Origin: Acidobacteriota bacterium
GTDB taxonomy: Bacteria > Acidobacteriota > Blastocatellia > Pyrinomonadales > Pyrinomonadaceae
Assembly: GCA_003222935.1 (NCBI GenBank)
Contig: QHXL01000207.1
Span: 1 to 7,077, forward strand
Direction of reading: 5' to 3'
Length of the DNA stretch: 7,077 nucleotides
Below the pieces are notes generated by a model that ran no database searches, was not told the DNA's origin, and was given only the letters and a program-made list of their open reading frames with translations. Position 1 is the stretch's first letter. Each line of letters starts with the position of its first letter. The translations under genes were made by a program, and so were the position numbers. Positions 1 through 6,480 of the stretch are shown one piece after another.

Positions 1-5
1 CACAA

Positions 6-27
6 AGGCTCTTCGGAGCCTATTTTT
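6..27 (+). terminator. rho-independent terminator with a cUUCGg tetraloop
   Basis: AGGCTC (6-11) and GAGCCT (16-21) form a perfect 6-bp stem closed by TTCG, giving the extra-stable C(UUCG)G tetraloop. The stem is followed by ATTTTT (22-27). The T-run lies on the + side, so this most likely ends a + strand gene left of the window. On the minus strand the hairpin is followed only by TTTGTG, so bidirectional use is less likely. Confidence 0.8.
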
Positions 28-47
28 ATGTCATGAGTTATGACATA
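27..47. repeat. 8-bp inverted repeat, operator-like
   Basis: TATGTCAT (27-34) and ATGACATA (40-47) are perfect reverse complements around a 5-base centre, GAGTT. The repeat begins on the last base of the terminator T-run. It could be a dimeric repressor site or a second weak hairpin. No promoter or gene start can be tied to it, so its role is open. Confidence 0.45.
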
Positions 48-108
48 GCAGAAGGGTTGCCGTACCCCAACCAGGCAATCGACACAGAGGGTAGGTTAAG
101 ACAGTTCT

Positions 109-150
109 TGAGTCCTAAAAATTGTGGGGTTCTAGACCCAAAACGACTCA
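109..150. repeat. nested inverted repeat
   Basis: TGAGTC (109-114) pairs with GACTCA (145-150). Inside it GGGT (127-130) pairs with ACCC (136-139) around TCTAG. TTTTA follows the outer arm. The inner part looks superficially like a tRNA T-arm, but there is no acceptor stem or anticodon arm around it. The rest of 48-255 holds no gene I can support. Confidence 0.25.
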
Positions 151-255
151 TTTTAACGACCGCCTAGCGAGCAGACTCTTTCAGACAAGGGGGAACACGA
201 AACCCTAAAGCCCATCAACAGATTACACGGGCGATTGGAAGTGGCGAAGGTACGG

Positions 256-390
256 ATGTTCGAGTCGCACCTCGAGGGTGAGTCGCTCGTTAAGTGTGCG
301 AATGCTTTTAGAGAAGAAATAGAAGCTGTGATGCACGGGATTATCGCGCCGATGATTTCGTTGACGATGTTGACCTGGCGAGAGAAGTAG
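256..390 (+). CDS. small ORF of unknown function, possibly the remnant 3' end of a gene
   Basis: From ATG 256 this frame reads 44 residues, MFESHLEGES to SLTMLTWREK, ending at TAG 388-390. A GAAGG motif lies at about 246-250. The frame is open further back to a stop at 154-156, with in-frame TTG 235 and GTG 241 but no earlier ATG. Codons from 241 onward mostly end in G or C and start with a purine, as in real coding sequence. The peptide is amphipathic (FREEIEAVMHGI). I do not recognise the family. It ends exactly where the methyltransferase similarity on the other strand stops, so it may be the surviving end of a gene joined there by rearrangement. It could also be a chance frame. Confidence 0.3.
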   Translation: MFESHLEGESLVKCANAFREEIEAVMHGIIAPMISLTMLTWREK

Positions 391-567
391 TTCAACCAGA
401 GAGGTGCCTGTGCCAAAACCTACTTCAAGGACGCATTCTCGTTCTCTCACCTCTAGCTTTTCCAATCCAAGGCCTCGAATTGGTGCTTCGCTGGTCCCGG
501 AAAGGAAATCTTAGACCCTGGCGATCTTATTATAGAAGGCCTTTGTTTCGTCTCGAGTCCGCAGCAC
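390..567 (-). pseudogene. N-terminal remnant of a class I SAM-dependent methyltransferase (UbiE/COQ5-like)
   Basis: Reading the minus strand from GTG 567 gives LRTRDETKAFYNKIARV, a stop (TAA, 513-511), then in the same frame DFLSGTSEAPIRGLGLEKL and, after a short stretch, VLEVGFGTGTSLVEL. The last block is motif I of Rossmann-fold methyltransferases (usual form VLEvGcGTG), which binds S-adenosylmethionine. The first block is the N-terminal helix usual in this subgroup, where the residue after ARV is normally Tyr, so the stop looks like TAC/TAT changed to TAA. Similarity ends near 390. The later motifs (acidic loop after strand 2, GD motif, final sheet) are not found in any frame downstream, so the gene is both interrupted and truncated. 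The frame is open upstream to 693 without a better start. The original substrate cannot be told. Confidence 0.72.
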
Positions 568-802
568 AGGCAAGACGCTAGGCTGATGTTCTTGATCGCT
601 CAAGATGGGTGACCTGAGATCCGAAACCTCGTCACTTCTTGCCTTGCGTCCTGCTTCATTTAGGATGTCAGACTCCGTCGGGCATGTTCCTCGCTAACAC
701 TTAGAAGTCATTTACGATTCGAATGGTACATTGGATCTGAGCTTAGCGTTACCGACGGACCACTTAATCGTGCCTCCACACTGTTCCATGCGCCACCCAC
801 AC
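568..802. other. no supported gene
   Basis: This stretch separates the methyltransferase remnant from the chloride transporter. The methyltransferase frame stays open to 693 but shows no recognisable domain. No convincing -35/-10 pair for the transporter is visible. TATATT at 811-816 could be a -10 box giving a leader of about 25 bases, but nothing like TTGACA lies 16-18 bases before it. Confidence 0.3.
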
Positions 803-847
803 AATTTTGCTATATTCCTAATCGATTTAGAAACCAGAAGGGTAAAT
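803..847 (+). pseudogene. possible trace of a transposase/integrase rve domain
   Basis: In the frame starting at 803 the sequence reads NFAIFLIDLETRRVN. This resembles the beta-strand block F-x-x-I-D-x-x-T-R-R-V found in rve-type (DDE) transposase catalytic domains. The match covers only about 15 residues. The parts expected upstream (the catalytic-Asp strand, HTH) and downstream are not recognisable. The frame runs into the transporter start, and the codons for RRV supply its Shine-Dalgarno-like GAAGGG. It may be coincidence. Confidence 0.2.
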
Positions 848-2720
848 GAAGTTACCGGAGCTTGCGCAGAGGTTGAGTCTGAATTTGCGACGCGCAAACG
901 CAACCCTATTGCGTTTGTTCCTCCGGCTGGTTCCCTCTGAAACTCACCGCGTTTTCGCCCTTACGCTTATCGCAGGAGCCTCCTGCGGGCTTGCCGCAGT
1001 CTTATTTCACCTATCAATAATCGGGGCCGAGAATCGACTGATTGACCGAGCCATGAATGCGAGTGGCACGTCCTGGATTTGGTGGACGATCATGACTCCG
1101 ACGGTAGGTGGACTGCTAAGCGGCGCGCTATTGCAATACGTTGTTCCGGGGGCGAGAGGAAGCGGAATCCCCCAGGTGAAGGTGGCCTATGCGATCAAAG
1201 GTGGACGCGTACCTTTCCGCGAAGCCGTGGGCAAGTTTCTGGTAGGCGTCTTGCAGATCGGCACCGGTTCTTCGCTTGGACGTGAAGGGCCAACCGTGCA
1301 GATCTGTGCCGGGGTGGCAAGCACTCTCGGTCGCTCCGCCGCGCTCTCTCGCGAAAACCTCAAACGACTATTGCCAGTCGGCGCTGCCGCTGGTATCGCG
1401 GCGGCGTTTAATGCACCGATTGCCGCTGTGACCTTCACGATTGAAGAAGTAGTCGGGGATCTGGATCAGGCAGTGCTGGCATGGATTGTGGTTGCCGCAG
1501 CGATTGCTGCCGGAATTGAGCGAGCAGTTCTCGGCGAGCATCCTGTCTTTACGATTTCCGCGCATTACGGCCTTGAGCATTTCTCGTCTCTGCTTTTCTA
1601 TGCGGCACTCGGAGTGGCAGCCGCAATAATCTCTCTCGTGTTCACTGAATCGTTGGTCGGCTTGCGGATGTGGTTTCGGCGCTTGACGCTGTTGCCTGAC
1701 TGGGCGAAACCTGGCGTTGGCGGACTCGTTACCGGCGGACTTGCCGTGGCAGCGATCTATTGGCTTGGGATCAACGGTGTCACAGGAGGCGGATATGGAA
1801 CCTTGTCAATGGCTTTGTCCGGCAACTTGGCGTTTCGGGCGCTCCTCCTTCTATGCATCCTCAAACTTGTGGCGACGCTTTTCTCTTATGGGAGTGGTGG
1901 CGCAGGTGGAATTTTTGCGCCAGCCTTATTTATTGGCGGAACACTTGGAGGCGTATTCGGCTACTTCGATACAGCACTGTTCCATCACACCGGTAATGAA
2001 TTGGGTTCATTTGCTTTGGTGGGAATGGGTGCCGTCTTTGCGGGAATTATTCGGGCGCCAATCACGTCCGTGCTGATCATTTTTGAGATGACAGGCAGTT
2101 ACGATCTCATCCTGCCGTTGATGATTTCAAACATGACGGCATATGCGCTGGCAAGGCATGTTCGTCCCACTCCGATCTACGAGGCCCTACTGGAACAGGA
2201 CGGTATTCATCTGCCTCACCGAAGTGGCCGCATGGCCCATGCTCTTGAGCAGCTAAAAGTAGCTGACGCAATGAGCACCAATCCCACGACGATTCTGGCA
2301 AGCGACACTGTGTCCGAAGCAATCGATGAGGTCGGAAACCTGGAACACTCAACCTATCCGGTCGTGGACAATGAAAACAGAATCCTGGGAATGATCAGTG
2401 AAGCACGCTTGCGTCGTCTTGTAGCTGAGAGCTCTGGCTCTGAGCGAGTCGGTTTGCACTCTGATGCCAGGCCTCACGTCTTGGCTGATTATCCTCTGGT
2501 CCGAGCAAGGGTCCGAATGGACAAAGCAGGTGTGCGCCAACTTGCAGTAGTCGACGGTAAGGATGGAAACAGACTTATTGGTCTTTTAACTATGAGCGAC
2601 ATCGTGCGCGCTCATGCGCAGGCTGCAGTTGAGGCTGGTGATCCAGATCGCACGATTGTTCCTGAATTCACTGAAGTACTGGAAGACGTCGATCGCGACT
2701 CAGACAAGAGTCGGGAGTAA
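846..2720 (+). CDS. CLC-family chloride channel/antiporter with C-terminal CBS pair
   Basis: A 624-residue inner-membrane protein predicted to move chloride, probably in exchange for protons. The CLC signatures are present and in order: GSGIP (105-109, Ser106 like Ser107 of E. coli ClcA), GREGP (145-149, gating Glu147), FNAP (188-191) with Glu201 at the place of ClcA's internal proton glutamate Glu203, GGIFAP (354-359, Phe357) and Tyr445 in PIYEAL. The chloride-coordinating Ser, Phe and Tyr and both glutamates are therefore kept, which favours H+/Cl- antiport over a passive channel. Two CBS motifs follow (about 472-527 and 540-590), which often bind adenine nucleotides and gate the transporter. 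ClcA itself is 473 residues and lacks them. The start is ATG 846 with AGAAGGG at 836-842, only 3 bases away. No hairpin terminator follows. The neighbours do not suggest a specific role; acid or osmotic stress is plausible from the family. Confidence 0.95.
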   Translation: MKLPELAQRLSLNLRRANATLLRLFLRLVPSETHRVFALTLIAGASCGLAAVLFHLSIIGAENRLIDRAMNASGTSWIWWTIMTPTVGGLLSGALLQYVVPGARGSGIPQVKVAYAIKGGRVPFREAVGKFLVGVLQIGTGSSLGREGPTVQICAGVASTLGRSAALSRENLKRLLPVGAAAGIAAAFNAPIAAVTFTIEEVVGDLDQAVLAWIVVAAAIAAGIERAVLGEHPVFTISAHYGLEHFSSLLFYAALGVAAAIISLVFTESLVGLRMWFRRLTLLPDWAKPGVGGLVTGGLAVAAIYWLGINGVTGGGYGTLSMALSGNLAFRALLLLCILKLVATLFSYGSGGAGGIFAPALFIGGTLGGVFGYFDTALFHHTGNELGSFALVGMGAVFAGIIRAPITSVLIIFEMTGSYDLILPLMISNMTAYALARHVRPTPIYEALLEQDGIHLPHRSGRMAHALEQLKVADAMSTNPTTILASDTVSEAIDEVGNLEHSTYPVVDNENRILGMISEARLRRLVAESSGSERVGLHSDARPHVLADYPLVRARVRMDKAGVRQLAVVDGKDGNRLIGLLTMSDIVRAHAQAAVEAGDPDRTIVPEFTEVLEDVDRDSDKSRE

Positions 2721-3131
2721 TAGCGATGATGGAACTGATTGCGTAACGATGATCGGATTTGCCACAGGAGTCGGGCGCGACAGTCCTAAAACGGCGGTTG
2801 CAAACAAGAATGAAATAACACCTATTCTGGACAAACCTATAACCATGACCTTGCCTCCGACGGAAGTCAGCGCGGGACTCAACTTTTCGTAAGTGATCAG
2901 GATGCCAGCGACATGAAGCCCGGCGCGCCAATCGTAAGTCCGGTACAGGCTCCACTGGAGGACGGCAAGTCTGATCTGCGGATGCCGCGAAGCCCGAATG
3001 TAATCCGAAACTGATCTGCAATCATGACGGATTGTGTCGTAGAACGCTTTTGTTTTAGTTCATGACTCATTCGAGATCATTTCGACTTTCAGAAAAACTC
3101 GATGATGGCTTTGATGAAGCAAAAATCAATT
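2721..3131. other. intergenic region with competing open frames, no secure gene
   Basis: Three readings compete. (a) A + frame ending at 2892 has ATG 2749 and reads MIGFATGVGRDSPKT to EVSAGLNFS; most of its codons begin with a purine, but it is out of frame with what follows. (b) A + frame 2814-3014 runs from NNTYSGQTYNHDL to SPNVIRN, 66 residues with no start codon. (c) A minus frame is stop-free from 3059 to 2700, with a hydrophobic stretch GVISFLFATAVLGL, but its first usual start is TTG 2882. Minus frame 3070-2897 (57 residues, ATG) also exists but lacks a Shine-Dalgarno. The mixture suggests a decayed gene or structured non-coding DNA. I cannot choose among them, and I see no terminator for the chloride transporter here. 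Confidence 0.35.
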
Positions 3132-3176
3132 TTCAAATTCGGAATTCAGGTTTAGAGTGCTGTCCTGAAATTTGAA
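3132..3176. promoter_or_regulatory. interrupted 13-bp inverted repeat upstream of the GH3 gene
   Basis: TTCAAAT (3132-3138) and TTCAGG (3145-3150) on the left pair with CCTGAA (3164-3169) and ATTTGAA (3170-3176) on the right. This gives 13 base pairs with a 6-base bulge on the left arm and a 13-base loop. It lies about 100-145 bases before the start codon. No T-run follows, so it is not a simple terminator. It may be a regulator site or an mRNA leader structure. Confidence 0.4.
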
Positions 3177-3200
3177 CTTCGAACGAGGCGACCCTGGCTC

Positions 3201-3220
3201 TTTTAGACGGGCGGCTAAAA
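3201..3220. promoter_or_regulatory. operator-like palindrome upstream of the GH3 gene
   Basis: TTTTAG (3201-3206) and CTAAAA (3215-3220) are perfect reverse complements around ACGGGCGG. The 20-bp, two-fold symmetric size fits a dimeric repressor such as a LacI- or TetR-type protein. It lies 58-77 bases before the TTG start, where it could control transcription of the glycosidase. No regulator gene is adjacent and no clear promoter can be placed, so the role is inferred. Confidence 0.4.
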
Positions 3221-3262
3221 ATGCGGATCAATCACACCCGGTCGTAGTTTGACAAGACACCT

Positions 3263-3268
3263 GAGGAG
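3263..3268 (+). promoter_or_regulatory. ribosome binding site fixing the TTG start of the GH3 gene
   Basis: GAGGAG lies 9 bases before TTG 3278. The only upstream in-frame ATG nearby (3221) runs into TAG at 3245-3247. The next internal ATG (codon 18) would remove most of the signal peptide. TTG 3278 is therefore the best start. Confidence 0.75.
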
Positions 3269-3277
3269 ATTACGTCA

Positions 3278-5602
3278 TTGAGATACATTCTTTTCGTGAC
3301 CGCCTTGTTTTCTTTGTTGTTCTCTTTGATGGCTAACTCTTCCAGTCAGGACACGAGTAAACCACTCTACCTTAACCCCGATGTGACGCCGGAGCGGCGC
3401 GCTGCCGATCTGGTCTCCAAGATGACTCTGGACGAAAAGGTCCTGCAAATGCAGAGCAGCGCTCCAGCGATTCCGCGGCTCAATGTACCTGCCTTTGACT
3501 GGTGGAATGAAGCGCTGCACGGTGTGGCCCAGGGACGAGCTACAGTATTCCCACAGGCCATCGGACTTGCGGCCACCTGGGATACCGGACTGATGCACAC
3601 TGTGGCCGACACCATTTCAACCGAAGCGCGCGCCAAATACAATGCGGCTCTGGGCGGCCCACCTCCGATCTTCGGCGACCCGCCGGTTACATCTCCCGGT
3701 CGTACCGCCGGATTGACCTACTGGTCGCCGAACATCAATATCTTTCGCGATCCCCGCTGGGGACGAGGGCAGGAAACCTACGGGGAAGATCCCTACCTAA
3801 CGAGCCGCATGGGCGTCGAATTTGTAAAGGGGATGCAGGGCAACGATCCTCGTTACCTCAAAGTAGTCTCGACTCCAAAACACTACGCCGTACATAGCGG
3901 ACCTGAGCCGGAACGGCACATCTTTGACGCCGCCGTCAGCGAATACGATCTGGTGAACACTTACCTGGTGGCGTTTAAGGCCACGATTATGGAGGCCAAG
4001 GCCGGCTCCATCATGTGCGTCTACAACTCCGTTAGCGGAGTTCCCGGTTGCGCCAGCACGGATCTTCTTCAAAAACGGCTGCGGGAACAATGGGGGTTCC
4101 AAGGCTACGTCGTTAGCGACTGCGCCGCGGTGCGGGACATCTCACAGAATCACAAATACGCTGCCACGATGGGCGAAGGGGCCGTGGCAGCCGTAAAGGC
4201 TGGTACAGACCTCACCTGCGGCAACGAGTATCGAACCCTGGTCGACGAGGTCAAAGCCGGGAATATCACGGAAGCCGAAATCAACCGTTCGCTTGAGCGG
4301 CTCTTTGTCGCGCGATTCCGTCTGGGCATGTTCGATCCGCCAGAGCGCGTACCGTACTCAAAGATTGGCATATCCGAGAACGACTCAAACGAACATAGAC
4401 AACTGGCGCGCGAAGCTGAACGGAAAGCAATCGTGCTGTTAAAAAACCAGGGTGGCATTTTGCCTTTGAGCGCATCGGTGCGAAAAATTGCCGTCATTGG
4501 CCCTTCTGCAGACGACCCTGTTGCACTGCTGGGGAACTATCATGGTATTTCATCAAAACAGGTCACTCCGGTTGAAGGAATTCAGCGGCAGTTCACTACG
4601 GCCCAGGTGCAATACGCGCAGGGTGCGACCTATACGGCCAGTACGCCTTCGTTAGTGCCTTCGACAGTTCTGACGCCGCCGGATGGAAGTGGTCAGGGTG
4701 TCCAGGTTGAGTATTTCGACAATCCCGAACTCCAGGGGCAACCGAAGCTCCGCCGGACGGAACCTCGCGTGTACTTCGATTTAGGCATGGAAGACCCCGC
4801 CATTATTGGGGCGGTAGGTCGCGAAAAGTATTCGGTGCGTTGGACCAGCACGCTGACGCCGATGGCAACGGGCGAATATCGTTTAAACATACGCAGCGGG
4901 TTCGGGCGCGCTGCCGCCCGGGTTCAAGTGTTTCTGGACGGCAAGGAACTAGACTTTGGTTTAGCTCCTGCGGGTCAACCCACCCCTGCACAGTTAGCGC
5001 CGGGCGCTCGGCGGGTGCCACAGGTAACGTTACAGTTAGAGGGCGGACGCAAATATGCCCTCCGGATTGAATATCGCCAACCGGGGACAGGCGGCGCCGC
5101 CCAACTAGCCTGGATTCCTCCGGCAGCCGTTTTACTTACCGAGGCCGAAAAGGTTGTAAAGGAGGCCGACGTTGCTATTGTCTGCGTCGGTTTGAATTCT
5201 GAACTGGAAGGCGAAGAGATGCGGGGACTCAGCATCCCTGGTTTTCTTGGAGGTGATCGCACCAGTCTGGACTTGCCGGAAACGCAGGAAAAACTGGTAG
5301 AGGCTGCCCTTGCCACAGGCAAGCCGGTAATCGTAATTTTGACCAGCGGCAGCGCGATCAGCGCGAATGTCGCGGCTGACCGGGCAAACGCAGTCCTGGA
5401 AGCCTGGTATGGCGGCGAAGAGGCCGGTACGGCTATCGCAGAGACACTGGCGGGGATTAACAATCCAGCAGGTCGACTTCCAGTAACGTTTTATAAGAGC
5501 GTCGACCAACTGCCGCCGTTTACTGAATATGCTATGCGCGGCCGCACTTACCGCTATTTCAAAGGCGACACCCTCTACTCCTTCGGTTTTGGGCTGAGCT
5601 AG
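3278..5602 (+). CDS. secreted GH3 beta-xylosidase/beta-glucosidase with inserted PA14 domain, C-terminally truncated
   Basis: Predicted to release sugars from the non-reducing end of plant oligosaccharides outside the cytoplasm. Residues 1-23 form a signal peptide (hydrophobic ILFVTALFSLLFSLMA). The GH3 barrel covers about 31-345, with FDWWNEALHGVA (73-84, typical of the xylosidase-like branch), RDPRWGRGQETYGEDP (157-172), Lys201-His202 in STPKHYA and the nucleophile Asp281 in VVSDC. The alpha/beta sandwich domain begins near 385 (KAIVLLKNQGGILPL). It is interrupted by a PA14 module at about 474-615 and resumes with VAIVCVGLNSELEGEEM. Glu644, Glu646 and Glu647 sit where the acid/base lies in this family; I cannot say which acts. 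The protein ends at residue 774 directly after LYSFGFGLS, where relatives continue into a fibronectin-III-like domain. That domain's remainder lies downstream in another frame (5598-5852), so the gene is damaged or the base calls are wrong. Both catalytic domains are complete, so activity may remain. Exact sugar specificity is uncertain. Confidence 0.92.
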   Translation: MRYILFVTALFSLLFSLMANSSSQDTSKPLYLNPDVTPERRAADLVSKMTLDEKVLQMQSSAPAIPRLNVPAFDWWNEALHGVAQGRATVFPQAIGLAATWDTGLMHTVADTISTEARAKYNAALGGPPPIFGDPPVTSPGRTAGLTYWSPNINIFRDPRWGRGQETYGEDPYLTSRMGVEFVKGMQGNDPRYLKVVSTPKHYAVHSGPEPERHIFDAAVSEYDLVNTYLVAFKATIMEAKAGSIMCVYNSVSGVPGCASTDLLQKRLREQWGFQGYVVSDCAAVRDISQNHKYAATMGEGAVAAVKAGTDLTCGNEYRTLVDEVKAGNITEAEINRSLERLFVARFRLGMFDPPERVPYSKIGISENDSNEHRQLAREAERKAIVLLKNQGGILPLSASVRKIAVIGPSADDPVALLGNYHGISSKQVTPVEGIQRQFTTAQVQYAQGATYTASTPSLVPSTVLTPPDGSGQGVQVEYFDNPELQGQPKLRRTEPRVYFDLGMEDPAIIGAVGREKYSVRWTSTLTPMATGEYRLNIRSGFGRAAARVQVFLDGKELDFGLAPAGQPTPAQLAPGARRVPQVTLQLEGGRKYALRIEYRQPGTGGAAQLAWIPPAAVLLTEAEKVVKEADVAIVCVGLNSELEGEEMRGLSIPGFLGGDRTSLDLPETQEKLVEAALATGKPVIVILTSGSAISANVAADRANAVLEAWYGGEEAGTAIAETLAGINNPAGRLPVTFYKSVDQLPPFTEYAMRGRTYRYFKGDTLYSFGFGLS

Positions 5603-5852
5603 CGCTACGGTCAAGAATACGTCGACGGTGGACGGCGACGAAGTGGTCCAGTTGTACATTGGCGGCGGTTCTGGAGGAGATGCCCCGATACGCAATCTGC
5701 GCGGTTTCCAGCGGATCCATCTGAAGGCAAGCGAAAGTCGTCAGGTGAGTTTCACGGTTATCGCCGACGACATTCCGAAATCGAAAGTAGAGATCAGCGT
5801 GGGCAGCGGACAGCCAAAGGGAAACATACCGCACGTAAAGGGGACACTGTAA
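5598..5852 (+). pseudogene. detached fibronectin-III-like C-terminus of the GH3 enzyme
   Basis: This frame is shifted +1 from the GH3 reading frame. It opens after TGA 5595-5597 and reads ASATVKNTSTVDGDEVVQLY, then later RNLRGFQRIHLKA, KVEISVGSGQP and the end NIPHVKGTL at TAA 5850-5852. D-G-D-E-V-V-Q-L-Y, L-R-G-F-x-R and the V-x-G terminal strand are hallmarks of the Fn3-like domain that closes GH3 enzymes. In relatives some 20-30 residues separate FGFGLSY from V-K-N-T. Here they are missing, and the junction AGCTAGCGCTAC joins the two parts. The best explanation is an out-of-frame deletion of roughly 60-90 bases. A free start is unlikely: the first GTG (5628) lies inside the domain and has no Shine-Dalgarno. 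Confidence 0.85.
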
Positions 5853-5915
5853 ACATCACTTAGCTTTAGGTATCGGCACAGTCCAGTTCGTCGCTATGTC
5901 GCCCGATGTGAGGTG

Positions 5916-6047
5916 GCGGCTATGCCCCAACCGGACGCAACACTCCTCATAATGAAGGGGCTCCGCCCTGCACGTGGGGTGCAGCCCAAGTTGAATTGAG
6001 ACTTTACAAGGGCACAGCCCTTCCGCACATCGCGCGGCATAGCCGCG
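5916..6047. repeat. cluster of short GC-rich hairpins bounded by an 11-bp inverted repeat
   Basis: GCGGCTATGCC (5916-5926) is the exact reverse complement of GGCATAGCCGC (6036-6046). Between and overlapping them lie three compact hairpins: CTGCAC/GTGCAG (5968-5973, 5979-5984), AAGGGC/GCCCTT around ACA (6008-6013, 6017-6022) and CGCGGC/GCCGCG around ATA (6033-6038, 6042-6047). Stems of 6 bp with loops of 3-5 bases recur on a GGCT-N-N-GCC theme. From memory, acidobacterial genomes carry many intergenic repeats of this style (GGGGCTAAAGCCCC-like); this would be a degenerate copy. It may serve as mRNA 3' end protection or a weak terminator for the GH3 transcript. No coding frame fits. Confidence 0.55.
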
Positions 6048-6144
6048 AACGCGTTTTCACACAACCTCGTTAGTCCGTGAATCGTTTCATTCGGGTAAAA
6101 CAATAAATACAATCCACGAACCACCGATGGTCGTATTTCGTACC

Positions 6145-6208
6145 GGATCCTTTTGATCCAAACTTTGCCACCCCCGCCATCGGACCTTTTTTCTGGCGGT
6201 CAATTATT
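6145..6208. terminator. two weak hairpins, the second terminator-like
   Basis: GGATC/GATCC around CTTTT (6145-6159) is a short hairpin with no T-run. CCGCCA (6174-6179) pairs with TGGCGG (6194-6199) across a 14-base loop that itself contains TTTTTT, and it is followed by TCAATTATTTTT. The loop is long and the T-run delayed, so termination would be weak. It is too far from the GH3 stop to assign firmly. Confidence 0.25.
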
Positions 6209-6480
6209 TTTCATCTTGCGTTTTCAACTCAGCCATAAAACCCCTTGCCCTCACGGGATGTAGCTGAGATGCGCAAGCGGAGGCGGTAGAACCGGTACCT
6301 CAAAGAAGTGCGCTGGCTCCGGATGGATGATGAGTTCTCCCCAACGGCGGTAAACTAGGCAGCCTCGCGATCAAGGCGCGACCATCCCGATTGCCACAAT
6401 CACGGTCAATGGTGATGCCGTGTGTCTTGGACGTTCGGCCTCTTACTGCGTGCTGGATATTTACCCAGGAAACAAGTGCG
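6209..6480. other. no supported gene; broken short frames only
   Basis: A frame from ATG 6269 reads MRKRRR, an amber stop (6287-6289), then NRYLKEVRWLRMDDEFSP up to TAG 6356-6358. A second frame near 6373-6410 reads ATIPIATITVNGDAV. Neither has a Shine-Dalgarno or a recognisable domain. They could be gene debris. I see no clear promoter for the membrane protein that follows. Confidence 0.25.

Noticed and set aside
124..140. tRNA T-arm-like GGGGTTCTAGACCC
   Set aside because: The stem is only 4 bp, and no acceptor stem, D-arm or anticodon arm can be built around it.
731..940. + strand frame of 69 codons overlapping the clc start
   Set aside because: It overlaps about 95 bases of the well-supported transporter and has no ribosome site. 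Only the short rve-like piece is kept, at low confidence.
3041..3059. minus-strand TKAFYDTI resembling the methyltransferase TKAFYNKI at 555-532
   Set aside because: The likeness covers about eight residues and nothing after it matches a methyltransferase, so it is treated as coincidence.
3221..3247. 8-residue leader peptide (MRINHTRS) before the GH3 gene
   Set aside because: There is no Shine-Dalgarno and no attenuation structure after it. It is most likely chance.
3249..3254. TTGACA as the -35 box of the GH3 gene
   Set aside because: A -10 box 17 bases later would fall on the start codon and transcription would begin inside the gene, losing the GAGGAG ribosome site.
5594..5606. programmed ribosomal frameshift at CTG AGC TAG joining the two GH3 parts
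   Set aside because: There is no slippery sequence or known +1 signal, and a frameshift would not restore the 20-30 missing residues. A deletion explains both.
5132..5695. 187-codon minus-strand frame inside the GH3 gene
   Set aside because: It is a shadow of the conserved GH3 frame, with low-complexity Ser/Ala/Thr-rich or scrambled sequence and no domain or ribosome site.
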